64,000 bases of DNA from Chryseobacterium sp. BLS98 (GTDB lineage: Bacteria; Bacteroidota; Bacteroidia; Flavobacteriales; Weeksellaceae): assembly GCF_001045445.1 (NCBI RefSeq), contig NZ_LFNF01000005.1:310001-374000 (forward strand), in the 5' to 3' direction. Below, piece by piece: positions 52,236-59,965 of the stretch. Each line of letters begins with the position of its first letter. Within the stretch, counting starts at the first letter, position 1. Made by a program: the position numbers and the translations under genes. The notes beneath the pieces are model-generated. The model was not told the origin of the DNA. It made no database searches and saw nothing but the letters and a program-made list of their open reading frames with translations.

Positions 52236-53078
52236 ATGAAGCTCATCATTCACGGTGGTTTTTTTTCAGAAAGCGATCAAAGCCACGAAGTAAAGACTGC
52301 CAAGCAGAATTCTTTAAAAGAAATAGCCCAAAAAGCTTTTGATTATCTTAAAACACATTCTGCTTTCGATACCGTTGCTTACGCTGTTTCACTGTTGGAA
52401 GACGATCCTTTATATAATGCCGGCATAGGCTCTCAGATACAGAGTGACGGAGTAATCCGTATGAGTGCTGCAATTATGAACGGAGATACTCAAAAGCTAA
52501 GCGGAGTAATCAATATTCAGGATGTAAAGAACCCTATTTTTGTAGCTAAAAACCTGATCAGCGAAGATGACAGGGTTTTGGGAGGAAATGGCGCCAAAAT
52601 TTATGCATCCGAACACGGTTTTGAAAACTTCTCTACTGAAATTCCTCAGAGAAGAAGTGAATATGACGCTAAGCTTCATAACGGAGGTAAAGGAACTGTA
52701 GGCTGTGTAGCTCTTGATAAAGAAGGAAAGCTCGCTGTGGCTACCTCTACAGGAGGGAAAGGCTTTGAAATTCCGGGAAGAATTTCAGATTCTGCCACAG
52801 TGGCCGGAAATTATGCCAATTCAGTATGCGCCGTAAGCTGTACGGGCGTAGGAGAAGATATTGTGAGCAACGCGACTGCTGCTAAAATTGTAACAAGAAC
52901 TACTGATGGAATGAGTCTTGAGCAGGCTTTTAGCAAGACATTTGAAGAATTAAAAACCATAGACGGCTTCGCAGGAGCGATTGCCATTGATAAAGACGGA
53001 AATATTTATCATCAGGATTCTTACCCTACTATGGTCTTTGCCAGTTTTGATGGTGAAAATTTTCAGGTCTTTCAATAA
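52236..53078 (+). CDS. isoaspartyl peptidase / L-asparaginase (plant-type)
   Basis: N-terminal nucleophile hydrolase of 280 residues that cleaves beta-aspartyl dipeptides, including the beta-Asp-Arg left by cyanophycinase. The autocleavage site is Gly153-Thr154 in GGKGTVGCVALD, with Thr154 becoming the nucleophile, and DPLYNAGIGSQIQSDG and ATSTGGKGFEIPGRISDS frame the active site. It lacks a signal peptide. With cphB it would complete breakdown to free Asp and Arg. Confidence 0.94.
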   Translation: MKLIIHGGFFSESDQSHEVKTAKQNSLKEIAQKAFDYLKTHSAFDTVAYAVSLLEDDPLYNAGIGSQIQSDGVIRMSAAIMNGDTQKLSGVINIQDVKNPIFVAKNLISEDDRVLGGNGAKIYASEHGFENFSTEIPQRRSEYDAKLHNGGKGTVGCVALDKEGKLAVATSTGGKGFEIPGRISDSATVAGNYANSVCAVSCTGVGEDIVSNATAAKIVTRTTDGMSLEQAFSKTFEELKTIDGFAGAIAIDKDGNIYHQDSYPTMVFASFDGENFQVFQ

Positions 53079-53174
53079 TTTTAACATTTTTTTATTACCC
53101 TATTTAATTTTTTGGCACGTATTTTACATGTTTAACTATAACAAGTTTAATATAAATCATTAAAAATAAAAATC

Positions 53175-53411
53175 ATGGGAAATAAGACAAAAGGGTTATT
53201 AGCCTTACTAGGTATCGGTGCTTTAGCATTTTGGAAATATAAAAATTCTACTCCTGAAGAGCAGCAAGCTGTAAAGGATAAAATTAATAATGCTAAGGAC
53301 AATTTGAACAAATGGGGAAGTGATATTAAGAGCAAAGCTAATGATGTTGCATCTCAGGTTCAGAACAAAGTAGATGAAGCTAAAACAAAAGCTGAAGATT
53401 CTTTAAGCTAA
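53175..53411 (+). CDS. YtxH-like small stress protein
   Basis: A 78-residue protein with a short hydrophobic N-terminus (GLLALLGIGALAFWKY) and a long Lys/Asp/Ala-rich amphipathic helix. This matches YtxH-type proteins, which are small membrane-anchored helical proteins induced by stress in other bacteria. It is a single gene after the cyanophycin breakdown genes, followed by a bidirectional terminator. Confidence 0.7.
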   Translation: MGNKTKGLLALLGIGALAFWKYKNSTPEEQQAVKDKINNAKDNLNKWGSDIKSKANDVASQVQNKVDEAKTKAEDSLS

Positions 53412-53443
53412 GCAAATTAGTTTTTTTAACATTCATATATAGA

Positions 53444-53475
53444 AAGTCATCGTAATCTCAGGATTATGATGACTT
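53444..53475. terminator. bidirectional terminator
   Basis: Stem AAGTCATCGTAATC with GATTATGATGACTT (one wobble) around TCAG, followed by a T-run, between the convergent YtxH-like and methyltransferase genes. Confidence 0.85.
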
Positions 53476-53501
53476 TTTATTTTTCGTTAAGTTCAATGAA
53501 A

Positions 53502-54293
53502 CTACTTTTTATGTCCTTTTAAAGCGTACACCAAAGGTAATTTATTGCCGAATTTTGAAATTCTCCATTTTCCTTGTTCAAATTCTTCCACATGATTGAA
53601 ACAAGGATATGGTGACCAGTCAAACTCCTGGAAAATTTCCAGTTCTATCCCGTGTTTGATCAAATTCTGCAATACCTCGGCTAATGAATGATTCCACATG
53701 ACATATTCCTGAACGATATCTGCAGACTTATCAGCATAAGTTCCTTCGTAAGTTTCTACAATAGGCTTTTCATTAAAATAATTGTAGGCAACTTTTGTAA
53801 AATCATCATCAAACATCCAGACCGCAGGATGAAATTCTGCCATCACCAACTGTCCATCCGGTTTCAGAAAATGGCTGATAGTTTCAGCCCATTTATCCAG
53901 ATCCGGGAGCCAGCCTATGACTCCGTAGCTTGTGTACACCATATCAAATTTTTCATCCAGAATATCCGGAAGACTGTATACATCCGAACAGATGAATTTT
54001 GTATCTGTACCACACTTTTGGGCAAGCTCCTTCGCTGCTTCAATAGCTTTATCCGACAGATCTATGCCGGTAACTTCAGCTCCTATCCTTGATAAGGAAA
54101 TGGAATCCTGCCCGAAATGACACTGCAGATGGAGGATACTTTTGTTTTTTATATCGCCTAAAAGATCAAGTTCTATCGTGTTGAGTGAACTTCTTCCCTT
54201 CAGGAAGTCCTCTACAAAATAGAAATCCGAGTGAAGATGCGGATCTACTTTGGCATTCCAGGAGTTTTTATTGATTTCCAGGTAATTTTCCAT
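53502..54293 (-). CDS. class I SAM-dependent methyltransferase
   Basis: A 263-residue methyltransferase. Motif I is degenerate but recognisable: ILHLQCHFGQDSISLSRIGA, followed by VTGIDLSDKAIEAAK (post-I acidic residue) and FDMVYTSYGVIGWLPDL (motif II-III). The substrate is unknown. It has no operon partner: the GNAT gene upstream ends 83 bases before it. A 12-base inverted repeat lies just upstream. Confidence 0.87.
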   Translation of the reverse strand: MENYLEINKNSWNAKVDPHLHSDFYFVEDFLKGRSSLNTIELDLLGDIKNKSILHLQCHFGQDSISLSRIGAEVTGIDLSDKAIEAAKELAQKCGTDTKFICSDVYSLPDILDEKFDMVYTSYGVIGWLPDLDKWAETISHFLKPDGQLVMAEFHPAVWMFDDDFTKVAYNYFNEKPIVETYEGTYADKSADIVQEYVMWNHSLAEVLQNLIKHGIELEIFQEFDWSPYPCFNHVEEFEQGKWRISKFGNKLPLVYALKGHKK

Positions 54294-54315
54294 GGTGATA
54301 TTGTTTAAGTTAATT

Positions 54316-54327
54316 GAACAAATGTTC
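54316..54327. promoter_or_regulatory. inverted repeat upstream of the methyltransferase gene
   Basis: GAACA and TGTTC separated by AA (GAACAAATGTTC), 23 bases before ATG 54293. It resembles a TetR-type operator, but no such regulator is adjacent. Confidence 0.35.
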
Positions 54328-54376
54328 TTTAAATCTTTTTAAATGGATTATTGTGTTTTTTAGAGTAATGAGTTAA

Positions 54377-55018
54377 TTAGATTCCAGGAATAACGATTGA
54401 TGTATAAGGGCTGTAAAGCTCCCATCCAATTGATTCGTAAAGCGCTTTTCCCTCTTTCGTCGCCACTAAAAAATTATTACGGATACCATTTGCTAATGCA
54501 TTTCTCTCAAGCTCATGCATCAAAAAAGTAGCAAGACCTTTTCTGCGGTGTTTTTCGTCTGTGACTATTCTGTCGTAAACCGCAAAATCATCCACAAGAA
54601 CAACATGGCCGGAACAGGCCAGATCACCATTCTCAGCAATGATCTTCAGCAATAGGGCCGAATTATATTTTTCATATTCCAGACGGTAGCCTTTATACAG
54701 AACGGAATCAGGATTTTTCATCGGCTGGAAACAGGACATCATATAACCCGGCGGTTGTATTTTCCATCTTTCAGGGACTGCATCTTTTACCTCATCAGGC
54801 GGAACACAGACTTTAAGGTGGATCCAGGGCTCGGTAGTGATTTTTGAAAGGTTAAGAAAATCGTCATTCAGTTCAGAAAAAACATATCTTATTTTTTGCT
54901 TTTCCTCTCCTACTTCTACTTTAAAACCGGATCCATATTTTACCGGAAGAGGAAGTTTTCTTGATAAAGACCATCCTTTTAACCATTTTCCTATAATATC
55001 ATTCATTATTCTGCTCAT
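54377..55018 (-). CDS. GNAT family N-acetyltransferase
   Basis: Start set at ATG 55018 (MSRIMNDIIGKWLKG). A TTG at 55051 lies within the end of the upstream gene. The 213-residue protein has an N-terminal region of about 125 residues of unknown fold and a C-terminal GNAT core: GHVVLVDDFAVYDRIVTDEKHRRKGLATFLMHELE, where RRKGLA is the CoA-binding motif A. It ends in ALYESIGWELYSPYTS. The acceptor is unknown. It is 25 bases downstream of the PH/SHOCT gene and likely co-transcribed. Confidence 0.83.
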   Translation of the reverse strand: MSRIMNDIIGKWLKGWSLSRKLPLPVKYGSGFKVEVGEEKQKIRYVFSELNDDFLNLSKITTEPWIHLKVCVPPDEVKDAVPERWKIQPPGYMMSCFQPMKNPDSVLYKGYRLEYEKYNSALLLKIIAENGDLACSGHVVLVDDFAVYDRIVTDEKHRRKGLATFLMHELERNALANGIRNNFLVATKEGKALYESIGWELYSPYTSIVIPGI

Positions 55019-55043
55019 TATATTGATATTTGTAGTTTGAAAA

Positions 55044-55574
55044 TCAGCCAAGCAATCTCTTTTTCTGTTCTGTAAATTCTTCCTCAGTCAAAACACCGCT
55101 TTCTTTTAGCCTTCCTAACTGTTCCAACTGATCTAAAACTGTGGGTTCTGTTTTATTTTGAAAATATTCTTTTGGACGGGCCATAAAATCCCTTACTTTT
55201 TCACAAAATAATTCTGCATAATATTTTCCAACATTATCTATTTCAAGAACATTATTTGCAATGTGAATATCTACGGAAGCCAGCATTAACGACTTTTCAT
55301 ATTGTATGGAGCTTACTTTATCGTAAGAAAAATCTTCTACTTTCAACCCGTACATGAATTCTTTATCTATAAAAATCAATCTTCTTTCAGTTGCCACTAA
55401 AATGATATGATTATTGTTCAGCTTATTTCTTCCCTCAATCAGGTAAACAATTTTCTCATCCTCCGAAAGTACATCCGGCAGGGCATGAATTTCTTTTCTG
55501 GCAAAAATGGTAGGATTAATATCTAATGTTTCCAGCTCATCCTTTATTTCGTCAAGTCTTGATTTTTCACTCAT
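55044..55574 (-). CDS. bacterial PH-domain protein with SHOCT motif
   Basis: A 176-residue cytoplasmic protein. Residues about 35-135 form a bacterial pleckstrin-homology-like domain (IILVATERRLIFIDK, YDKVSSIQYEKSLMLASVDI). Residues 145-176 are a SHOCT motif, LDQLEQLGRLKESGVLTEEEF-type, ending EQKKRLLG, a short helical piece common in oligomeric bacterial proteins. The role is unknown. A TAAATTTG box lies upstream, and the GNAT gene follows. Confidence 0.8.
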   Translation of the reverse strand: MSEKSRLDEIKDELETLDINPTIFARKEIHALPDVLSEDEKIVYLIEGRNKLNNNHIILVATERRLIFIDKEFMYGLKVEDFSYDKVSSIQYEKSLMLASVDIHIANNVLEIDNVGKYYAELFCEKVRDFMARPKEYFQNKTEPTVLDQLEQLGRLKESGVLTEEEFTEQKKRLLG

Positions 55575-55598
55575 TATTTGTTTTTAAATGGTTAATTA

Positions 55599-55606
55599 CA
55601 AATTTA
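55599..55606 (-). promoter_or_regulatory. -7 box of the PH/SHOCT-GNAT unit
   Basis: TAAATTTG on the minus strand, 24 bases before ATG 55574. Confidence 0.55.
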
Positions 55607-55623
55607 ATTTTTTCTAAAATACA

Positions 55624-55651
55624 AAAAGCATTATCTGGTGATAATGCTTTT
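55624..55651 (-). terminator. terminator of hisS
   Basis: Twelve-base-pair stem AAAAGCATTATC with its complement and loop TGGT, 20 bases after the hisS stop, on the minus strand. Confidence 0.8.
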
Positions 55652-55671
55652 CATTTTATATTGTATAGAGC

Positions 55672-57021
55672 TTATCCTAAAAACTCTTCCAAAGAAACTG
55701 TTTTTTGTTCTCCGGCATCAAGATTTTTAAAGGTAACCGTTCCGTTTTTGATCTCTTCTTCTCCTAAGAAAACCAGGTTTTTAATACCTTTCTTTTCAGC
55801 ATATGTAAACTGTTTATTCAGTTTTGCGTTTTCCGGATATAGTTCAGCGGAAATTCCTTTTTCTCTCAGCTGCATGATCATCTTTAAAGCTTCTACGGTT
55901 CCTTCGCCTCCGAAATTAGCAAACAGATATTCTACCTGGGTTGTAGCCTCCTGAGGGAAAAGCTCAAGCTCTTCCATTACCAGATAAACCCTGTCCAAAC
56001 CAAATGAAACTCCGATCCCAGGAATATTTTTCACTCCGAAAACCTCTGTAAGGTTATCATATCTACCGCCACCGCCAATAGATCCCATGGCCACCTCATC
56101 TGCTTTCACCTCAAAAATAGCTCCTGTATAATAATCCAAACCTCTGGCCAGGGTAATATTGAACACAAGATTCTGCATATCTACTCCCAGATTCATAGAC
56201 TGTGTAAGAACAAATTCCAGTTCCTCTACCCCTTTCAGCCCAATTTCATTGCCTGCAAATTTCTCTTTCAACTGAAGAAGGTTTTCCAAAGCATCATCGG
56301 ACTGATTAAACAAGAATTCCAGTTTATCAATCGATTCCTGAGAAATTTCTCTTTCCAGCAATTCCTTAACTACTCCTTCTTTCCCTATCTTATCAAGCTT
56401 ATCCAGAGCCACAGTAAATTCAATCAGTTTGTCTGTAATACCTGCATACTCAGCCAGACCGGAAAGAATTTTCCTGTTGTTCATATGAATCGTAACAGGA
56501 ATTTTGAGATCGGAAAATGATTTCAGATACAGCTGAACCAGATCAACTTCCTGCAATAAGCTTTCGCTTCCCACCACATCTGCATCACACTGATAAAATT
56601 CTCTGAATCTTCCTTTCTGCGGACGGTCTGCCCTCCATACAGGCTGAATCTGATAACGCTTGTAAGGAAATGTCAGCTTCCCATGATTCATAGCTACAAA
56701 TCTGGCAAAAGGCACAGTAAGGTCGTAACGGAGTGCTTTATCTGAAATTTGAGGGATAAGTTTCTGGTGATTCTTATGATCCCAGTCTTCCTGATTTACT
56801 TTAGAAGCATACTCTCCTGAGTTTAAAATTTTAAAAATCAACCGGTCACCTTCCTCTCCGTATTTTCCTGTCAGTGTCGAAAGATTTTCAAAACTCGGTG
56901 TTTCTAATGGCTGAAAACCGAACAATTCAAAATTATTCTGTAAAATATTGATAATATATTTTCTTCTTGAAACTTCCTGTGCGGTAAAATCTCTCGTTCC
57001 TTTTGCTAAGCTTGGCTTCAT
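55672..57021 (-). CDS. hisS: histidine-tRNA ligase
   Basis: Class II aminoacyl-tRNA synthetase of 449 residues. Start at ATG 57021 (MKPSLAKGTRDFTAQEV), the family's normal opening. A longer frame to 57102 runs through the promoter. Motif 2 is FREFYQCDADVVG, the HisA loop is GLDYYTGAIFEV, and motif 3/HisB is GSIGGGGRYDNL. The anticodon-binding domain (about 360-449) includes FANFGGEGTVEALKM. It is a single-gene unit with its own -7 box. Confidence 0.97.
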   Translation of the reverse strand: MKPSLAKGTRDFTAQEVSRRKYIINILQNNFELFGFQPLETPSFENLSTLTGKYGEEGDRLIFKILNSGEYASKVNQEDWDHKNHQKLIPQISDKALRYDLTVPFARFVAMNHGKLTFPYKRYQIQPVWRADRPQKGRFREFYQCDADVVGSESLLQEVDLVQLYLKSFSDLKIPVTIHMNNRKILSGLAEYAGITDKLIEFTVALDKLDKIGKEGVVKELLEREISQESIDKLEFLFNQSDDALENLLQLKEKFAGNEIGLKGVEELEFVLTQSMNLGVDMQNLVFNITLARGLDYYTGAIFEVKADEVAMGSIGGGGRYDNLTEVFGVKNIPGIGVSFGLDRVYLVMEELELFPQEATTQVEYLFANFGGEGTVEALKMIMQLREKGISAELYPENAKLNKQFTYAEKKGIKNLVFLGEEEIKNGTVTFKNLDAGEQKTVSLEEFLG

Positions 57022-57045
57022 GTACTGTATGTCATTTTGATAATG

Positions 57046-57053
57046 CAAAAATA
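57046..57053 (-). promoter_or_regulatory. -7 box of hisS
   Basis: TATTTTTG on the minus strand, 24 bases before ATG 57021. Confidence 0.55.
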
Positions 57054-57082
57054 AGGAATTGAAAGGACTTTTCCGAAATATA

Positions 57083-57112
57083 AAAAAGCTGGAGAATATC
57101 ATTTCTCCAGCC
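57083..57112 (-). terminator. terminator of the ssb-HRDC pair
   Basis: Nine-base-pair stem GCTGGAGAA with TTCTCCAGC, five- to six-base loop, then T6 on the minus strand. It lies 33 bases after the HRDC gene stop. Confidence 0.85.
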
Positions 57113-57144
57113 TTGATGCATCATCATTGTTAAATCCGAAAAAA

Positions 57145-57600
57145 TCAGACACTTTCGAGAATTTCAAGAATCTCTTCACCATAATTTTCAATCTTATGCT
57201 TTCCGAAACCTTTGATCTCCAGGAGCTCTTCTTTTTTAGCAGGTTTATACTTGGCTACTGACATCAGTTCTTTATTGCTCGCGATAAAGTAAGTAGGAAG
57301 ATTCTGTTCTTTAGCCTTCTCAGATCTCCAGTATTTCAGGGCATTTAAAATTTTCTCTTCATCGGAGTTTAAAACGTCATTATCTGCAGAGTACTTTACT
57401 GCCTTTGGTTCTTTCACCATACTTTTAGCTGTTTTCAGCTCTTCAAAATACAGGATTACGGACCAATAACATTCATCATTTACAAAAGCGGTTTCCACTT
57501 TTATAATTTCGTTCACTTCAAGGAAATCATCAAGCATTTTCTGATCTCTGTGGAGGAATTCTTTAGCAAGTCTGATTTTAAGAACTTTTACTTTCATCAT
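57145..57600 (-). CDS. HRDC domain protein
   Basis: A 151-residue protein. The C-terminal half (about 75-150) is an HRDC domain, a helical nucleic-acid-binding module of RecQ helicases and RNase D: ILNALKYWRSEKAKEQNLPTYF, ELMSVAKYKP, ELLEIKGFGKHKIENYG. The N-terminal 70 residues have a beta-rich look without a known motif. It stands 14 bases after the small ssb gene, so the two may act together on DNA. Confidence 0.87.
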   Translation of the reverse strand: MMKVKVLKIRLAKEFLHRDQKMLDDFLEVNEIIKVETAFVNDECYWSVILYFEELKTAKSMVKEPKAVKYSADNDVLNSDEEKILNALKYWRSEKAKEQNLPTYFIASNKELMSVAKYKPAKKEELLEIKGFGKHKIENYGEEILEILESV

Positions 57601-57614
57601 TTGTGTTTTTAGAA

Positions 57615-57947
57615 TTATTTGCCTCCTAAAAGCAGGATTTCATCGATTCTGATTTCTGTAATATAGCGCTTAACACCGTCCTTGTCATCATACGATCTGT
57701 AGGTAAGCTTCCCTTCAATGGCAATTTCTTTTCCTTTGGGCACATACTTCTGCAGGATTTCAGCTGTTTTTCCAAAAGCAATCAGATTATGCCATTGTGT
57801 TTCCTCTACCTTTTCACCTTTTGCATTCGTGTAATGATCGCTGGTGGCTAAAGATACGCTTGCCTTTACATTTCCACTTTCGAAGTTTACGGTTTCAACT
57901 TCTTTACCTGTGTAACCAATTAATGTTACTTTGTTTCTTAGTGACAT
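57615..57947 (-). CDS. ssb: single-stranded DNA-binding protein, short form without acidic tail
   Basis: An OB-fold SSB of 110 residues: NKVTLIGYTGKEVE, HNLIAFGKTAEILQKYVPKG and IEGKLTYRSYDDKDG are typical. It stops just after the OB fold (IDEILLLGGK). The flexible linker and acidic C-terminal peptide (DDDIPF type) that recruits repair and replication proteins are absent. It is therefore probably a secondary SSB and not the replicative one. Coupled to the HRDC gene. Confidence 0.92.
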   Translation of the reverse strand: MSLRNKVTLIGYTGKEVETVNFESGNVKASVSLATSDHYTNAKGEKVEETQWHNLIAFGKTAEILQKYVPKGKEIAIEGKLTYRSYDDKDGVKRYITEIRIDEILLLGGK

Positions 57948-58061
57948 AACTTATAAATTTTTAAGATTAATAATACAGATAAGAGACGTTCACTGTTTTC
58001 TCAAATCTCTGTTGCAAAGATGGTTACCCCAACCCATGTTAGTCGGTTATAAACTATTTAA

Positions 58062-58089
58062 ATTCGTTTGTAGTCGTTTGCAAACGAAT
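58062..58089. promoter_or_regulatory. nested CGTTTG repeats at the arginase-family promoter
   Basis: ATTCGTTTG (58062-58070) and CAAACGAAT (58081-58089) are perfect inverted repeats with a ten-base gap. CGTTTGCAAACG (58075-58086) is a palindrome overlapping the second arm. They cover the -33 region of the 58118 gene and lie in the divergent spacer with ssb, so an operator is likely. Confidence 0.6.
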
Positions 58090-58096
58090 ATTTCCG

Positions 58097-58104
58097 TATC
58101 TTTG
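58097..58104 (+). promoter_or_regulatory. -7 box of the arginase-family gene
   Basis: TATCTTTG, 13 bases before ATG 58118. The nearest upstream TTTG (58077-58080) gives a 16-base spacer. Confidence 0.55.
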
Positions 58105-58117
58105 ATCAAATCAACCT

Positions 58118-59029
58118 ATGAAAAAGGACATCAGCATTTTCGAGTTTCCTTTTAATCTTGGACTCACTAAAAAAGAGGATGAGACAGAACCTGGAGTAAA
58201 AAAACTTCCTGATTGGCTCAGGAAATTTGGTTTTCATCAAGGAATCAGTCCTAAAAGTATTTTCAGATTGGAAGCTCCGGAATATGTAATGGATTTTGAT
58301 AAAGAAACCGGAGTTAGAAATCCTTATCAGATTATTGAATATGCAAAAAAGCAATCCGAGCTTATTCTAAAGAATTTTAATAAAGATACCTTTCATCTGA
58401 TGTTGGGTGGTGATTGCAGTATCCTGATTGGGAGTGCTCTTGCCTTAAAGCAGCTTGGTCATTTCGGTTTGTTTTATCTTGACGGTCACACAGATTATAT
58501 CCCTCCAAAGTTATCTCCCAGCGGAGGTGTTGCAGGAATGGATTTGGCAATTGTTTCAGGATTGGGTCATCAAAAACTGACTAATATTGATGGTCTCAAG
58601 CCCTATTTCAAGGAAGAACATATTTTCTGTGTGGGAAATGCGGAAACGGATGATGATGAATATGTAGGGGAAATTCTAAATTCCAAAATTCATTATTTTG
58701 ACCTGGAGAATCTAAGGAAGAATGGTTTTAGAAAAACTGCAGAAGATTTCCTGAGAATGGCGGAAGAAAAGAACCTTGACGGATTCTTTATCCATCTCGA
58801 TGTAGATGTGCTGAAAGATGAAATTATGCCCGTTGTAGACAGCAGAATGGAAGACGGAATTGATTATGAAAATTTAAAAGAAATACTAATGCCATTGATA
58901 GTGGATGAAAGATGTTTTGGATTAGAAATCACTATCCTGGATCCTGATTATGATACAGAAGGGATTTACACCCAACCTTTCATTGAAACTTTAATTAAGA
59001 TTATAAATAAACCAAGCAAAAGAATCTAA
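58118..59029 (+). CDS. arginase/agmatinase-fold protein with altered metal site
   Basis: Ureohydrolase-fold protein of 303 residues. The metal motifs are present but changed: the first is GGDCS with Cys100 in place of the usual His, the second YLDGHTD has Asp122, His124 and Asp126, and the third HLDVDVLKDE has Asp228 and Asp230. The His to Cys change would weaken one of the two manganese sites, although related proteins with GGDCS exist. Substrate (arginine, agmatine, formiminoglutamate or other guanidine) is open. The next gene starts two bases later. Confidence 0.8.
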   Translation: MKKDISIFEFPFNLGLTKKEDETEPGVKKLPDWLRKFGFHQGISPKSIFRLEAPEYVMDFDKETGVRNPYQIIEYAKKQSELILKNFNKDTFHLMLGGDCSILIGSALALKQLGHFGLFYLDGHTDYIPPKLSPSGGVAGMDLAIVSGLGHQKLTNIDGLKPYFKEEHIFCVGNAETDDDEYVGEILNSKIHYFDLENLRKNGFRKTAEDFLRMAEEKNLDGFFIHLDVDVLKDEIMPVVDSRMEDGIDYENLKEILMPLIVDERCFGLEITILDPDYDTEGIYTQPFIETLIKIINKPSKRI

Positions 59030-59031
59030 AT

Positions 59032-59340
59032 ATGAAAAAAATTACAAGAATATGGCACGGGATTGTCCATGCTGAAAAAGCAGATGAATATCTCAGATAT
59101 GTTGAAGAGACAGGTATCTTACAGTATAAAAATACTCCAGGAAATCTTTCGACCAAAATACTGAGAAAAAAAGATAAGGAAATCTGTCATTTTCTGACTG
59201 TTACCGAGTGGGACTCTTATGAAAGTATTAAGAAATTTGCAGGAGATAATTATGAAAAGGCAAAATATTATCCTGAGGACAAAAATTTTTTACTGGAATT
59301 TGAGGAAAGTGTCACCCATTATGAAACTTTTGAATATTGA
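59032..59340 (+). CDS. ABM-domain protein (antibiotic biosynthesis monooxygenase-like)
   Basis: A 102-residue dimeric alpha/beta-barrel type protein: TRIWHGIVHAEKADEYLRYVEE, GNLSTKILRKKDKEICHFLTVTEWDSYESIKKFAG and YEKAKYYPED. Many relatives are small oxygenases or enzymes with unknown substrate. It starts two bases after the arginase-family stop, so the two are translationally coupled. Confidence 0.75.
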   Translation: MKKITRIWHGIVHAEKADEYLRYVEETGILQYKNTPGNLSTKILRKKDKEICHFLTVTEWDSYESIKKFAGDNYEKAKYYPEDKNFLLEFEESVTHYETFEY

Positions 59341-59357
59341 TTAAATAGAAATAAATT

Positions 59358-59960
59358 TTGAAGAAAACAATTAAAAGAACACTTAGAGTTTCGAAATATG
59401 TGATTTATAAAGAAACCCTGGTTGATTATAAAGAGCATTTCTGGTCTTTTCTGGGAGCATTCGTCGGAATCGGGATTATTGCCTTTATTCAGTCCCATAC
59501 TTTGGCTGCCACTGAAAATATATTCCTGATCGGGTCTTTTGGAGCCTCAAGTGTTCTGATTTATGGAGCCATCCAAAGTCCCCTAGCCCAGCCCAGAAAC
59601 CTGGTAGGTGGTCATGTTCTTTCGGCATTGGTTGGCGTTACCATTTATAAAATTGTGCCTGATATCATTTGGCTTTCCGCACCACTGGCTGTAGCTTTTT
59701 CCATAGTGCTGATGCAGTATACCAAAACACTTCACCCGCCCGGCGGTGCAACAGCACTGATTGCCGTGAGCTCTACCGGGAAAATTCCGGAGCTGGGGTA
59801 TTGGTATGTTCTTTCTCCTGTTTTGTCCGGATGTATCATTCTTTTACTGGCTGCTCTTTTATTCAACAATATCACCCCGAACAGAAGCTATCCTACTCAT
59901 ACAAGGTTCAAAAGGTTATTGAGGAAAAAACATCAGCATATCCACAAACTGAAAAAATAA
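59358..59960 (+). CDS. HPP family membrane protein
   Basis: A 200-residue membrane protein with four hydrophobic segments and the family signature TLHPPGGATALIAV (about residues 122-135), plus FGASSVLIYGAIQSPLAQPRNLVGGHVLSALVG. HPP proteins have been linked to nitrite transport in chloroplasts and cyanobacteria; in heterotrophs the role is unclear. The start is a TTG at 59358, 17 bases after the previous stop, and no better ATG is in frame. It precedes the zinc-ribbon gene by five bases. Confidence 0.82.
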   Translation: MKKTIKRTLRVSKYVIYKETLVDYKEHFWSFLGAFVGIGIIAFIQSHTLAATENIFLIGSFGASSVLIYGAIQSPLAQPRNLVGGHVLSALVGVTIYKIVPDIIWLSAPLAVAFSIVLMQYTKTLHPPGGATALIAVSSTGKIPELGYWYVLSPVLSGCIILLLAALLFNNITPNRSYPTHTRFKRLLRKKHQHIHKLKK

Positions 59961-59965
59961 AAATT

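Noticed and set aside
59669..59965. N-terminal extension of the zinc-ribbon protein
   Set aside because: This part overlaps the HPP gene in another frame and has no matching domain; ATG 59966 directly precedes the Cys motif.
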